Shown here in pieces: positions 17,086 to 26,644 of a stretch of DNA of 64,000 bases. Each line of letters begins with the position of its first letter. The first letter of the stretch is position 1. Made by a program: the position numbers and the translations under genes. The notes below the pieces were generated by a model. The model was not told the DNA's origin. It worked only from the letters and a program-made list of their open reading frames with translations, and ran no database searches. This DNA comes from Streptomyces sp. R41 (GTDB lineage: Bacteria; Actinomycetota; Actinomycetes; Streptomycetales; Streptomycetaceae), in contig NZ_CP163443.1 in assembly GCF_041053055.1 (NCBI RefSeq), forward strand, positions 5,687,001 through 5,751,000, in the 5' to 3' direction.

Positions 17086-19044
17086 TCAGTCCTCGCTCGG
17101 CGCCGCCGGCAGCTTCGCCTGGATCAGATCCATCACCGTGGAGTCCGTGAGCGTGGTGACGTCACCGAGCTCCCGATTCTCAGCGACGTCCCGCAACAGC
17201 CGCCGCATGATCTTCCCGGACCGGGTCTTCGGCAGCTCCGCCACCGGCAGCACCCGCTTCGGCTTGGCGATCGGCCCGAGCGTGGCCCCCACGTGATTGC
17301 GCAGCTCGGCCACCAGCCCGTCATCCTCGGCGGAAGCCGACCCCCGCAGGATCACGAACGCCACGATCGCCTGCCCGGTCGTCTCGTCGGCCGCGCCCAC
17401 AACCGCCGCCTCGGCGACCGAAGGATGCGAGACGAGCGCCGACTCGACCTCGGTCGTCGAGATGTTGTGCCCGGAGACCAGCATCACGTCATCCACGCGC
17501 CCGAGGAGCCAGATGTCCCCGTCCTCGTCCTTCTTGGCACCGTCCCCGGCGAAGTACTTCCCCTCGAACCGCGACCAGTACGTGTCGATGAACCGCTGGT
17601 CGTCCCCCCAAATGGTCCGCAGCATCGAAGGCCACGGCTCGGTGAGCACCAGATACCCGCCACCACCATTCGGCACTTCCCGAGCCTCGTCGTCGACGAC
17701 CGTCGCCGAGATCCCGGGCAGCGGCCGCTGCGCGGACCCCGGCTTCGTCTCGGTGACCCCCGGCAGCGGCGAGATCATCATCGCGCCGGTCTCGGTCTGC
17801 CACCAGGTGTCCACGATCGGCGTACGGTCGCCGCCGATGTGCTTGCGGTACCAGATCCACGCCTCGGGGTTGATCGGCTCGCCGACCGACCCGAGCACCC
17901 GCAGCGACGACAGATCGAACTTCGCGGGGATGTCGTCGCCCCACTTCATGAACGTACGAATGGCCGTGGGCGCCGTGTACAGGATCGTCACCCCGTACTT
18001 CTGCACGATCTCCCAGAATCGCCCCTGGTGCGGCGTGTCCGGCGTGCCCTCGTACATCACCTGCGTCGCACCGTTCGAAAGCGGCCCGTACGTGATGTAC
18101 GAGTGCCCGGTGACCCAGCCGATGTCGGCGGTGCACCAGTACACGTCGGTCTCCGGCTTGAGGTCGAAGACGGCGTGATGGGTGTACGAGGCCTGCGTGA
18201 GGTAGCCGCCCGAGGTGTGCAGGATGCCCTTCGGCTTCCCCGTCGTCCCGGAGGTGTAGAGGATGAACAGCGGCTGCTCGGCGTCGAACGCCTCCGGCGT
18301 GTGCTGGGCGGACTGCCGCTCGACGATCTCGTGCCACCACACGTCGCGGCCCTCGGTCCAGGCGACCTCCTGCCCCGTACGCCGTACGACGAGGACGTGC
18401 TCGACCTGATCCACCCGGTCGATGGCGTCGTCGACGGCCGGCTTGAGCGCGGACGGCTTGCCGCGCCGGTAACCGCCGTCGGAGGTGATGACCAGCTTGG
18501 CGTCGGCGTCCTGGATACGCGTGGCGATCGCGTCCGCGGAGAACCCTCCGAAGACCACCGAGTGCGCGGCACCGATCCGCGCACAGGCCAGCATGGCGAC
18601 GACGGCCTCGGGAATCATCGGCAGATAGACGGCGACCCGGTCGCCCTTCCCAACCCCCAGCTCGATCAGGGCGTTGGCGGCTTTGGACACCTCGTCCTTG
18701 AGCTCGGCGTAGGTGACGGCCCGGCTGTCGCCCGGCTCGCCCTCGAAGTGGATGGCGACGCGGTCACCGTTTCCGGCCTCGACATGGCGGTCCACGCAGT
18801 TGTACGCGACATTCAGCTTCCCGTCGGCGAACCACTTCGCGAACGGCGGGTTCGACCAGTCCAGCGTCTCGGTCGGCTCGGTGGCCCAGGTCAGCCGGCG
18901 GGCCTGCTCGGCCCAGAAGCCGAGCCTGTCAGCCTTGGCCTGCTCATACGCCTCCGCGGTGACGTTGGCGTTCGCGGCCAGGTCGGCGGGCGGCGCGAAC
19001 CTGCGCTCTTCCTTCAGCAGGTTGGCCAGGCTTTCGTTGCTCAC
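17086..19044 (-). CDS. acsA: Acetyl-CoA synthetase
   Basis: AMP-forming acetate-CoA ligase, 652 residues, the same length as E. coli Acs. Visible motifs are the adenylate-forming loop [11 protein letters not shown], the acetate-pocket region with DTWWQTETG, and the C-terminal catalytic lysine at about 611 in [13 protein letters not shown]. That lysine is the target of reversible acetylation in the family. The GTG at 19044 follows GGGAGATGTC and gives the standard length. A dre-like palindrome lies 86 bp upstream (19130-19145). A strong hairpin follows the stop. Confidence 0.96.
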   Translation of the reverse strand: MSNESLANLLKEERRFAPPADLAANANVTAEAYEQAKADRLGFWAEQARRLTWATEPTETLDWSNPPFAKWFADGKLNVAYNCVDRHVEAGNGDRVAIHFEGEPGDSRAVTYAELKDEVSKAANALIELGVGKGDRVAVYLPMIPEAVVAMLACARIGAAHSVVFGGFSADAIATRIQDADAKLVITSDGGYRRGKPSALKPAVDDAIDRVDQVEHVLVVRRTGQEVAWTEGRDVWWHEIVERQSAQHTPEAFDAEQPLFILYTSGTTGKPKGILHTSGGYLTQASYTHHAVFDLKPETDVYWCTADIGWVTGHSYITYGPLSNGATQVMYEGTPDTPHQGRFWEIVQKYGVTILYTAPTAIRTFMKWGDDIPAKFDLSSLRVLGSVGEPINPEAWIWYRKHIGGDRTPIVDTWWQTETGAMMISPLPGVTETKPGSAQRPLPGISATVVDDEAREVPNGGGGYLVLTEPWPSMLRTIWGDDQRFIDTYWSRFEGKYFAGDGAKKDEDGDIWLLGRVDDVMLVSGHNISTTEVESALVSHPSVAEAAVVGAADETTGQAIVAFVILRGSASAEDDGLVAELRNHVGATLGPIAKPKRVLPVAELPKTRSGKIMRRLLRDVAENRELGDVTTLTDSTVMDLIQAKLPAAPSED

Positions 19045-19129
19045 GACATCTCCCTTTCCCAGGGTGTCCGTTGTGTCCCAGGCCACAGCTCATCAGACCG
19101 GGGGGCCCGGTGACAAGGGCCGACCCGAA

Positions 19130-19145
19130 ATTGGTTTAGACCTAT
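19130..19145. promoter_or_regulatory. dre-like palindrome upstream of acsA (possible DasR site)
   Basis: ATTGGTTTAGACCTAT matches 12 of 16 positions of the DasR operator consensus as I remember it (ACTGGTCTAGACCAGT), including the central GGT-TAGACC. Its distance from the acsA start suits a promoter-proximal operator. Confidence 0.4.
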
Positions 19146-19309
19146 TGATGTGCGGTGGCACCCCTCAGGGGCACGTACCGTCCGGCCGTCGGGTTCACTC
19201 GGTGCTCTGCGCCCCCCAAACGCGCCCCAACCCATCCTTGCAAGGGCGGAAACACGGAACCCCTCCATCCGCCGAACGGTCGTCCGCCCGTGCGCCGGTG
19301 ACCGATCCA

Positions 19310-19344
19310 TGGTGCGCGACCCCGCCGACTGGGGCCGCGCACCA
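19310..19344 (-). terminator. Terminator of the SulP-carbonic anhydrase gene
   Basis: TGGTGCGCG (19310-19318) pairs with CGCGCACCA (19336-19344), with an inner CCCC/GGGG pairing. It lies 9 bp after the stop codon. Confidence 0.7.
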
Positions 19345-19352
19345 CGCCCAGG

Positions 19353-21713
19353 TCACGCGGGACGGCGCAGATCCTCCGTCGCCCCCACGTGATCGAACAG
19401 CTCGCCCCCGTCGCCGTCGGCCAGCAGATACGCCTGAGCCTCTCCGACGTGGAAGTACATGCCGTGCAGCTCGAGCACACCCTCCCGCAGGGCCCGCGCC
19501 ACGGACTCATGCGCCCGCAGATGCTCCAACTGCTGCACCACATTGGTCAGACAGAGCTGCTCCACAGCGTCGGCCGGTGCCCGCCGGGCAAGCCGCGCCC
19601 GCGGCCGGTCCTTGGCGGCCATGCGCTCCAGGCTCGGCGCCCCGTGCCGCAGCCACCGCTTGAGCGGCGTGATCGCCCCATCGGGCTCCGACGTCATCAG
19701 AGCCTGCATCGCCCCGCACCCGGAGTGCCCGCACACCGTGATGGACCGCACCTTCAGCACGTCCACCGCGTACTCGATCGCCGCGGCCACTGAGTCGTCC
19801 CCGCTCTCCTCCCCGGGCAACGGCACGAGGTTGCCCACATTCCGTACGACGAAGAGGTCACCCGGACCACTGGAGGTGATCATCGACGTGACGAGCCGCG
19901 AGTCGGCACAGGTCAGGAACAACTGGGACGGCCGCTGCCCCTCCCGCGCCAGCCGCGCCAGCTCACCCCGCACCAGGGGCGCGGTGTTGCGCTGGAACGC
20001 GCTGATGCCGCGCGCCAGTTGATGCCCACTCTGCCCATCGGTCCCGACCGACCCGCCCGGATGGCCACCGGGAGGTACGGGCTGCGCGCCCGCGGAGGTC
20101 TCGCATTGGTGGTTGCGCCAGGGCGTCCAGGGCCGGCACCGGCAGTGGGCGGAGCTCGCGGGCTCGGCGATCCGGGTCCCGGCCCGCCCGGTGAGCTCGA
20201 CCGCGCCGCCTCCCGCGAAGTGCGCGCTCTGCCAGTCCTGCAGTGACTCGTACGCCGCGTGGTCCATGAACGACCCGTCCAACTCCACGACGACATCGGC
20301 CCCTTGGGGTACCAGATGCAGAGCACGGCTGAGCCGTGGCACCGCGAGGAACGTCAACTGCCCTCGTACATGTACGTAATGGACTCCCCCCTTCTCTTCG
20401 TGCGTGATACGGGTGCGGGCGAGGCGGTGCAGGGCGACGCCGACGGCCACGCAGACCCCCAGCGCCACGCCCTCGAGAACTCCGAGGCATACGACGCCGA
20501 GCGTGGTGACGGCATACACCAGAACTTCGCGGTGGCGGGTGACCGTGCGGATGTGGTGCAGGGACACCATCTGGATGCCGACGGCCATCACCAGGGCGGC
20601 GAGCGATGCGAGGGGGATCAGATCCAGGATCGGAGCCATCAGCAGCGCGGCAACTATGACGAAAACGCCGTGCACCATCGTGGAGTTCCGGCTCACGGCA
20701 CCGGCTTGCACATTCGCGGAACTTCTTACGGCGACCCCGGCGACCGGCAGTCCGCCGAGCGCGCCGGAGACGATATTGGCGGCGCCCTGCCCGAGCAGCT
20801 CCCGGTCGAGGTCGGAGCGGTTCACCCGGGACTGCAGCTCGGGCCGGCCGGCCACCATCTTGTCCACCGCGACGGCGCCGAGCAGCGACTGCACACTGCA
20901 CACCAGCGTCACGGTGAGGACGGCGGCTGCGATTCCGAGCACCGGCCCTTCGGGCAGCCCGGCCAGCGCATGGCTGCTCCAGGACGGCAGGTCGACCTTG
21001 GGCAGGCTCAGCCCGGCGAGCGAGGCGGTCGTGGTGGCTCCGGCGACGGCGATGAGCGCGGCGGGGGCCTTGCGCAATACGTGCCCGACCCGCCCGGGAA
21101 TCCGCGGCCAGGCGAGCAGGAGCGCCAGCGTCAGCGCGCTCATCGACACCGCGGCGGGGTGGACGTGCACCAACTGGTTCGGCAGCGCACGGAGGTTGTC
21201 GAGGACGGAACTCTGCGGGGTGCCGCCCAGCACGATGTGCAGCTGGGCGACGGCGATGGTCACGCCGATGCCGGCGAGCATGCCGTGCACGACCGCGGGG
21301 CTGACGGCGAGGGCCGTGCGGGCCACGTGCAAGCAGCCCAGACCCAGTTGGGCGATTCCGGCGAGGACGGTGATGGCGCAGGTCGCACGCCATCCGTAGT
21401 GGTGGATGAGCTCGGCGGTGACGACGGTGAGCCCGGCGGCGGGCCCGCTCACCTGGAACGGTGAGCCGCCGAGCCGTCCGGCGACGAGTCCGCCCACGGC
21501 GGCGGCGACGAGGCCGGCCTGGAGCGGCGCGCCGGTGGCGAGGGCGATGCCGAGGGACAGAGGCAGGGCGATCAGGAAGACCGCGATCGAAGCCGACAGA
21601 TCGGCGCCCGCGATACGGAATCGGCGGGGCGGCGTCGGCGGGGGGCTGTGGGGCTGGTGGATGGGCTTCGGCCGAGTCGAGTCGGCGGCGCGGGTGGGGA
21701 CGCAGGCGGACAT
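19353..21713 (-). CDS. SulP transporter - STAS - beta-carbonic anhydrase fusion
   Basis: A 786-residue three-part protein. Residues ~36-430 form a SulP/SLC26 anion transporter (many hydrophobic segments). A STAS domain follows (~455-525), then a ~35-residue Cys/Pro-rich linker and a beta-class carbonic anhydrase (~560-786) with zinc ligands in CADSR (near 602) and CGHSGC (near 661). The natural reading is bicarbonate/CO2 handling: transport coupled to CO2-HCO3- interconversion on the cytoplasmic side. ATG 21713 follows GGAGGAGACGGG. It is divergent from the lipoprotein gene, with a hairpin terminator beyond the stop. Confidence 0.92.
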   Translation of the reverse strand: MSACVPTRAADSTRPKPIHQPHSPPPTPPRRFRIAGADLSASIAVFLIALPLSLGIALATGAPLQAGLVAAAVGGLVAGRLGGSPFQVSGPAAGLTVVTAELIHHYGWRATCAITVLAGIAQLGLGCLHVARTALAVSPAVVHGMLAGIGVTIAVAQLHIVLGGTPQSSVLDNLRALPNQLVHVHPAAVSMSALTLALLLAWPRIPGRVGHVLRKAPAALIAVAGATTTASLAGLSLPKVDLPSWSSHALAGLPEGPVLGIAAAVLTVTLVCSVQSLLGAVAVDKMVAGRPELQSRVNRSDLDRELLGQGAANIVSGALGGLPVAGVAVRSSANVQAGAVSRNSTMVHGVFVIVAALLMAPILDLIPLASLAALVMAVGIQMVSLHHIRTVTRHREVLVYAVTTLGVVCLGVLEGVALGVCVAVGVALHRLARTRITHEEKGGVHYVHVRGQLTFLAVPRLSRALHLVPQGADVVVELDGSFMDHAAYESLQDWQSAHFAGGGAVELTGRAGTRIAEPASSAHCRCRPWTPWRNHQCETSAGAQPVPPGGHPGGSVGTDGQSGHQLARGISAFQRNTAPLVRGELARLAREGQRPSQLFLTCADSRLVTSMITSSGPGDLFVVRNVGNLVPLPGEESGDDSVAAAIEYAVDVLKVRSITVCGHSGCGAMQALMTSEPDGAITPLKRWLRHGAPSLERMAAKDRPRARLARRAPADAVEQLCLTNVVQQLEHLRAHESVARALREGVLELHGMYFHVGEAQAYLLADGDGGELFDHVGATEDLRRPA

Positions 21714-22051
21714 GGTTCCCGTCTCCTCCGGGGCAGCGCGGTCGCGGAACAGGTGGTCCCCCGTCCAGGACGGCGGGGGGCGGATCGCGGCCGTGGGTCA
21801 CGGCGTGCAGCGGCGGGATTTTCAACACTCAGTAAACGGATCGTAATGCAGAGTAAAGGCATCGTGCGAAATTTCGGATCAAATGGGGCAGTAAATCACT
21901 CTCCAGGGTGAACCGAGCGTTTTATCGGCTTGTCGTATTTATTCCTCCTCGGTCCCGTGCGACGTTGGCCGCGCTGTCGGCAAATCACTGCACATCAGCA
22001 CAGAACGCCCTAATCAGCGTTGCCCGACCGAAGGAAGAAGGAGGGCGGAAG
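21714..22051. promoter_or_regulatory. AT-rich divergent promoter region
   Basis: A 338-bp gap between divergent genes. The part at 21820-21960 is clearly more A/T-rich than its surroundings, as expected for promoters. It contains two TAAATCACT/CAAATCACT words (near 21892 and 21981). No known operator was identified. Confidence 0.45.
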
Positions 22052-23323
22052 ATGGCCGCCACCCAGAGGATCGCCGCGGGCGCAGCGCTCGCTGCGGCCT
22101 GCGCCACGGCGCTCGCCGGTTGCTCGAGCGATACGACCGGTTCCAAGGAAGGCGCGCACGGCGCGAAGGAGGCGGCCGGGGCCCCAGCGCCCAAGAGTGC
22201 GGTCCGCCTGATCGGTGACGGCTCCACCGCGTTCACCGGTGCGCAGCCGCATCTGCCCAGGCCCGTACGGCTGAAGCCCGGTCAGAAGCCCCCGCAGTTC
22301 GTGGTCTTCTCCTGGGACGGCGCCGGCGAGGACAGCCAGAAGCTCTTCTCGCACTTCCGGAAGATCGCCAAGGCCAACAAGGCGACGATGACGTACTTCC
22401 TGAGCGGCGTGTACCTGCTGCCGGAGGACAAGCGCGACCTGTACAGACCGCCGCAGCACTCACCCGGAAGCTCCGAGATCGGCTTCAACGACGAGCAGGG
22501 CATCACGGACACCGTGAAGCAGCTGCGCGGCGCGTGGCTGGAGGGAAATGAGATCGGCACGCACTTCAACGGCCACTTCTGCGGCAGCGGAGGCGGGGTC
22601 GGCGAGTGGTCGGTCGCGGACTGGAAGAGCGAGATCGCCCAGGCGAGGTCGTTCGTGAAGTCCTGGAAGACCAACACGGGCATGAAGAAGGCGTCTCCGC
22701 TGCCCTTCGACTACGACAAGGAGCTCATCGGCGCCCGCACGCCGTGCCTGGAGGGCCAGAAGAACTTCATGAAGGCGGCCCGCCAGCTGGGCTTCCGCTA
22801 CGACACCAGTGGTGTCAACAACCAGGTCTGGCCCAAGAAGAAGCAGGGCCTGTGGGACCTGTCGATGCAGCTCGTGCCCTTCCCCGGGCACTCCTACGAA
22901 CAGCTCACCATGGACTACAACTTCATGGTCAACCAGTCGGGCACCAAGACCCAGGGGGACCCGGACAAGCAGGAGTACTGGGGCGACCAGATGCGTGACG
23001 GCCTGCTCAAAGGCTTCGACCGCGCCTACAACGGCAACCGCGCGCCGCTGATCATCGGCAACCACTTCGAGTCCTGGAACGGCGGCAATTACATGCGTGC
23101 CGTCGACGAGGTCGTCGAGAGTGTCTGTACCAAGCCAGAGGTGCGCTGCGTCTCCTTCCGGCAACTCGCCGACTGGCTCGACGCCCAGGACCCGGCCACC
23201 CTCGACAGGCTCCGCGGCCTCAAGGTCGGCGAGGCCCCGAAGCAGGGCTGGGCGTCCTTCCTCTCGGGTCGCCCCGCCCCTGCCCCCAAGGGCGTCCCCG
23301 GGGCACCGGCGGTCAAGCCGTAG
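22052..23323 (+). CDS. Lipoprotein with polysaccharide-deacetylase-like domain
   Basis: A 423-residue exported lipoprotein. The signal peptide ends in the lipobox LAGC (Cys near residue 25), and a Ser/Ala/Gly-rich linker follows. The domain is NodB-like: a motif FVVFSWDGAGED (near 88) stands where deacetylases carry TFDDG, and GTHFNGH (near 169) fits the H-x3-H metal motif. A catalytic role on a cell-wall glycan is therefore possible, but the first motif is non-canonical. The ATG at 22052 follows AAGGAGGGCGGAAG. Its 3' end faces the ATPase gene 54 bp away. Confidence 0.78.
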   Translation: MAATQRIAAGAALAAACATALAGCSSDTTGSKEGAHGAKEAAGAPAPKSAVRLIGDGSTAFTGAQPHLPRPVRLKPGQKPPQFVVFSWDGAGEDSQKLFSHFRKIAKANKATMTYFLSGVYLLPEDKRDLYRPPQHSPGSSEIGFNDEQGITDTVKQLRGAWLEGNEIGTHFNGHFCGSGGGVGEWSVADWKSEIAQARSFVKSWKTNTGMKKASPLPFDYDKELIGARTPCLEGQKNFMKAARQLGFRYDTSGVNNQVWPKKKQGLWDLSMQLVPFPGHSYEQLTMDYNFMVNQSGTKTQGDPDKQEYWGDQMRDGLLKGFDRAYNGNRAPLIIGNHFESWNGGNYMRAVDEVVESVCTKPEVRCVSFRQLADWLDAQDPATLDRLRGLKVGEAPKQGWASFLSGRPAPAPKGVPGAPAVKP

Positions 23324-23377
23324 CGGCGGCCCGAGGCCTCCGGCTCGAGCCGCAGCGGTCCCCCGTGGGCCGGCGGC

Positions 23378-24358
23378 TCAAGCCGTGGCCACCAGGCCCT
23401 CGCCGAGTACGAATCCGGGGTCGACCTGCGCCGCCAGGTCCGCCCCGGCTTTCGCGTTGCCCCAACTGCTGGCGTTCTTCAAGTGGAAGTGCACCATCTG
23501 GCGCGTGTAACGCTCCCAGTCGCGCAGTTCGTACGTGGCGTCTGCTGCGGTCTGCAAGGCGCGCAGGGAGCGGCGGTTGGCCTCCTCCAGGCGCTCGAAT
23601 CTGGGCGGGCGGCCTTTCTCCATGGCGCGCACCCAGTTCGAGTGCCCGACGGTGACCAGGAGGTCGTCACCGACTTCGGTGCGGAGGAAGTCGATGTCGT
23701 CCTGGCCCTGCACCTTGTTGCCGACGACCTTCAGGATGACGCCGAAGTCGCGGGCGTATTCCTTGTACTGGCGATAGACGGAGACCCCCTTCCGCGTCGG
23801 CTCGGCGACGAGGAACGTGATGTCGAAGCGTGTGAACAAGCCGGACGCGAAGGAGTCGGAGCCCGCCGTCATGTCGACGACGACGTACTCGCTCTGGCCG
23901 TCGACGAGATGGTTCAGGCAGAGCTCCACTGCACCGGTCTTGGAGTGGTAGCACGCCACTCCCAAATCGGCCTCGGTGAACGGGCCGGTGACCATCAAAC
24001 GGACGGCGCCGCCGTCGAGTTCCAGCGAACGCGCGCAGGCGTCGTACACCGGATTGTTCTCGCGCACCCGCAGCAGCCGTGATCCCTCGCCGGGCGGGGT
24101 CGTCTTGATCATCGTCTCGACGGACGCGATGCGCGGGTTGGAGCCGCGCAGGTAGTCCTTGATCAGTGGCAGCCGCTCGCCCATCGCGGGCAGCGCGGCG
24201 GCATCCGTCTCGTCGAGGCCGAGCGCGGCACCCAGGTGCTGGTTGATGTCGGCGTCCACCGCGACGACCGGCGATCCGCAGGACGCGAGGTGGCGGACGA
24301 AGAGCGAGGACAGGGTGGTCTTGCCGCTGCCGCCCTTCCCTACGAAAGCAATTTTCAT
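23378..24358 (-). CDS. CooC/MinD-like P-loop ATPase
   Basis: A 326-residue SIMIBI-class ATPase starting MKIAFVGKGGSGKTT. It has the deviant Walker A at the N-terminus, a DAD motif in VVAVDADINQ, a switch segment VVVDMTAGSDSFASG and FLVAEPTRKGVSVYRQY. It is most like CooC-type or ParA-like ATPases that help metal-centre insertion or membrane targeting. No CxC metal motif is present, so nickel insertion is not supported. A GTG two codons upstream (24364) is an alternative start and no ribosome site is obvious. It is divergent from the Fic-like gene with about 100 bp between starts. Confidence 0.8.
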   Translation of the reverse strand: MKIAFVGKGGSGKTTLSSLFVRHLASCGSPVVAVDADINQHLGAALGLDETDAAALPAMGERLPLIKDYLRGSNPRIASVETMIKTTPPGEGSRLLRVRENNPVYDACARSLELDGGAVRLMVTGPFTEADLGVACYHSKTGAVELCLNHLVDGQSEYVVVDMTAGSDSFASGLFTRFDITFLVAEPTRKGVSVYRQYKEYARDFGVILKVVGNKVQGQDDIDFLRTEVGDDLLVTVGHSNWVRAMEKGRPPRFERLEEANRRSLRALQTAADATYELRDWERYTRQMVHFHLKNASSWGNAKAGADLAAQVDPGFVLGEGLVATA

Positions 24359-24459
24359 GTTCACAAAGCGTAGTGGGATGATTGCCCAGGGTGCCTGCTG
24401 TGCGTGAAGAAGACCACTCCTTCGTGGGGCAGGCCGCCGGGGTGCGTAATGTCGTACTC

Positions 24460-25284
24460 ATGAGTACGACAGGCGCGACCGCCGATCCGCTCGCGGCCCT
24501 GGGTTCGCTTCCCGGAGTGGCCGAATCCGTGGAGTCCGTCCGCAAGGCCGTGGACCGGGTCTACGGCCACCGGATCATGCGGCGCCGCAGCAACGAGATC
24601 ACGTCCGAAGCGGCGCTGCGCGGCGCACGCGGTTCAGCGGCGCTGGCCGGTGCCGACTGGGCCCTCGAAGAGGTGCGCCGCCGCACCGACTTCAGCGCGG
24701 AGGACGAGGCCCGGACGGTCGGCGCGGCCCTCAGGCTGACCGCCGAGGCGGGCCAACTCCTTTCCATCTGGCGGCAGTCGCCCCTTCGGGTGCTGGCCCG
24801 GCTGCATCTGGTGGCGGCAGCGGACAAGGGCGACGAGGTCGGCCGGCCGCGGCAGAACGGCGAACCGGTCGACGAGCCCCTCGTCGAGCTGCCGCTGCCG
24901 GACGCGCATGAGGTGGCCGGGCGTCTCGAAGGACTCTCGCAGCTGATCATCGCGGGAGGTTCCGCCCCCGCGCTGGTGACTGCGGCCGTCGTTCACGGCG
25001 AACTGCTCGCCCTGCGCCCCTTCACCTCCCACAACGGCCTTGTCGCGCGCGCGGCCGAACGCATCGTCCTGGTCGGCAGCGGCCTCGACCCGAAGTCGAT
25101 CTGTCCGGCAGAGGTCGGTCACGCCGAACTCGGCCGCGCGGCCTATGTGGCTGCCCTGGACGGCTACGCCTCCGGCACCCCGGAGGGCATGGCGGCCTGG
25201 ATCGCCCACTGCGGCAAGGCGGTTGAGCTGGGCGTGAGGGAGTCGACGGCGGTCTGCGAGGCGCTGCAGCGCGGGGCGGCGTGA
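24460..25284 (+). CDS. Fic-like protein lacking the catalytic histidine
   Basis: A 274-residue protein whose C-terminal half aligns by eye with the Fic motif H-P-F-x-[DE]-G-N-[GK]-x2-R: here it reads R186-P-F-T-S-H-N-G-L-V-A-R. The catalytic His is replaced by Arg and the acidic metal ligand by Ser/His. The N-terminal helix reads S59-A-A-L-A-G where Fic proteins carry the inhibitory motif [ST]-x3-[EN]-G, so the inhibitory Glu is also gone. AMP transfer by the usual mechanism is unlikely. The ATG at 24460 (MSTTGATADPL) is preferred over upstream starts. Confidence 0.65.
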   Translation: MSTTGATADPLAALGSLPGVAESVESVRKAVDRVYGHRIMRRRSNEITSEAALRGARGSAALAGADWALEEVRRRTDFSAEDEARTVGAALRLTAEAGQLLSIWRQSPLRVLARLHLVAAADKGDEVGRPRQNGEPVDEPLVELPLPDAHEVAGRLEGLSQLIIAGGSAPALVTAAVVHGELLALRPFTSHNGLVARAAERIVLVGSGLDPKSICPAEVGHAELGRAAYVAALDGYASGTPEGMAAWIAHCGKAVELGVRESTAVCEALQRGAA

Positions 25285-25314
25285 GGAGCTCAAAAATCGC
25301 CCTCCACAAGAAAA

Positions 25315-25336
25315 TCGCCCTCTACCAGGAGGGCGA
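25315..25336. terminator. Terminator hairpin after the Fic-like gene
   Basis: TCGCCCTC (25315-25322) pairs with GAGGGCGA (25329-25336), flanked by AAAA on both sides, so it could work on both strands. A second pairing copy of each arm lies on either side (near 25306 and 25353), allowing alternative structures. Confidence 0.7.
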
Positions 25337-25377
25337 AAACTCTCTCTGAGAGGGGCGAAAACTCCCCGAACAGGGTT

Positions 25378-25405
25378 GCGGCGGTACGAGTTCTCGTACC
25401 GCCGC
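25378..25405. repeat. 28-bp near-perfect palindrome
   Basis: The 13-bp arms GCGGCGGTACGAG (25378-25390) and CTCGTACCGCCGC (25393-25405) flank a TT centre. It could be an operator or a second terminator; it lies over 300 bp from the end of the HAD gene. Confidence 0.8.
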
Positions 25406-25718
25406 TGGCATGCTCACCGGGTTACCAAGCGTCCTCGATATTTGCCCATCAGGTCGGGAACTGTGGCCCGTGGCCTGGTGCGGCTGGCCCGTAATCGACG
25501 GGTCGACGTCGCGTGGGTGCTCGGCGTTCATGCTCGGTCCGTGGGGCCTTGGTTGCGTTTAAAGGTGATCCTCTCGGATGTCCTTGGTCTCGCGGGCCGT
25601 TACCTTCTTTGTACTCCAGGTTCCGAGGAAGCGGAAGCCCTGACTGCACTTCTTTACTTTTAGGTTCAAACGGGTGTGAACCGGACGTGAATGTGCTGTC
25701 CGCACAACTGTGACGTGA

Positions 25719-26552
25719 TCACATCGCTGTCGCGCGCCGTCGACTGGCGTACCAGACGAGCCCCGCCGTGGCCGCCGCCGCGCCTATGGCGGCCGCCGCG
25801 ACGAGCGCCGGGCGGGGCGGTACGGACAATGTGGGTAGTCGCTGCTTGAGCCGGACCGGGCGGTGGAAGTCCAGAATCGGCCATGAGCGGGCGAGTGCCT
25901 CGCGGCGCAGCGCACGGTCCGGATTCACCGCATGCGGGTGGCCGACGGACTCCAGCATCGGCAGGTCCGTCGCCGAGTCGCTGTAGGCGTAGCAGCCCGC
26001 CAGGTCGTATCCCTCGGACGCGGCCAGCTCCTTGATCGCCTCGGCCTTCGTCGGCCCGTACGCGTAGTACTCCACCTCGCCGGTGAAGCAGCCGTCCTCG
26101 CCCACGATCATGCGGGTCGCCACCACCCGGTCCGCGCCGAGCAGTTCGCCGATGGGCTCGACCACTTCCGTTCCGGACGTGGACACGATCACGACGTCGC
26201 GCCCGGCCGTGTGGTGTTCCTCGATGAGGGACGCGGCCTCGTCGTAGATGATCGGGTCGATCAGGTCGTGCAGCGTCTCGGCGACGATCTCCTTGACCTG
26301 CTGGACGTTCCAGCCGCGGCACATCGCGGACAGGTACTTGCGCATCCGCTCCATCTGGTCGTGGTCGGCGCCGCCCGCCAGGAACACGAACTGGGCATAT
26401 GCGGTACGCAACGCGGCCCTGCGGTTGATCAGCCCGCCTTGGTAGAACGACTTGCTGAACGTGAGCGTGCTCGACTTCGCAATGACCGTCTTGTCCAGGT
26501 CAAAGAAGGCTGCTGTGCGAGGCAAGGAGTGGTTTTCCACGAGCCCGAGCAT
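25719..26552 (-). CDS. HAD-IB family hydrolase with C-terminal membrane segment
   Basis: A 277-residue haloacid-dehalogenase-superfamily phosphatase of the SerB/IB subclass. Motif I is FFDLDKT with Asp18 and Asp20, motif II is VIVSTSG (near 120), and motif IV is YSDSATDLPML (near 190). Helical cap residues lie between motifs I and II. A hydrophobic C-terminal stretch (PALVAAAAIGAAAATAGLVWY) suggests a membrane anchor. A homologue occupies the same place next to the CpaE/Tad genes in M. tuberculosis (Rv3661 as recalled). The substrate is probably a phosphomonoester and cannot be named. Confidence 0.9.
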   Translation of the reverse strand: MLGLVENHSLPRTAAFFDLDKTVIAKSSTLTFSKSFYQGGLINRRAALRTAYAQFVFLAGGADHDQMERMRKYLSAMCRGWNVQQVKEIVAETLHDLIDPIIYDEAASLIEEHHTAGRDVVIVSTSGTEVVEPIGELLGADRVVATRMIVGEDGCFTGEVEYYAYGPTKAEAIKELAASEGYDLAGCYAYSDSATDLPMLESVGHPHAVNPDRALRREALARSWPILDFHRPVRLKQRLPTLSVPPRPALVAAAAIGAAAATAGLVWYASRRRATAM

Positions 26553-26644
26553 AGGCGCCCACCATTCGGCGTAAGGTGAGGCGCGTGGGTTTGCCTGAGA
26601 GGGCTCTCGGGTACACCATGGAAGTCACGGATCGTTCGCGACCG

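Larger units (their letters stand above)
19045..19352. other. Intergenic region upstream of acsA
   Basis: The 308-bp gap between two minus-strand genes contains the acsA promoter region, the dre-like site at 19130 and the terminator of the upstream SulP fusion at 19310-19344. Nothing else was recognised. Confidence 0.6.
25285..25718. other. Intergenic region with terminator and palindrome
   Basis: The 434 bp between convergent genes contain the hairpin terminator of the Fic-like gene and a 28-bp palindrome (25378-25405). A 95-codon frame on the plus strand (25376-25663) has no homology I recognise and starts inside the palindrome; I do not call it. Confidence 0.55.

Noticed and set aside
19142..19543. 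133-codon minus-strand frame over the acsA upstream region
   Set aside because: It overlaps the carbonic anhydrase end in another frame and crosses a terminator.
25376..25663. 95-codon frame on the plus strand
   Set aside because: It starts within a palindrome, has no ribosome site and no recognisable domain.
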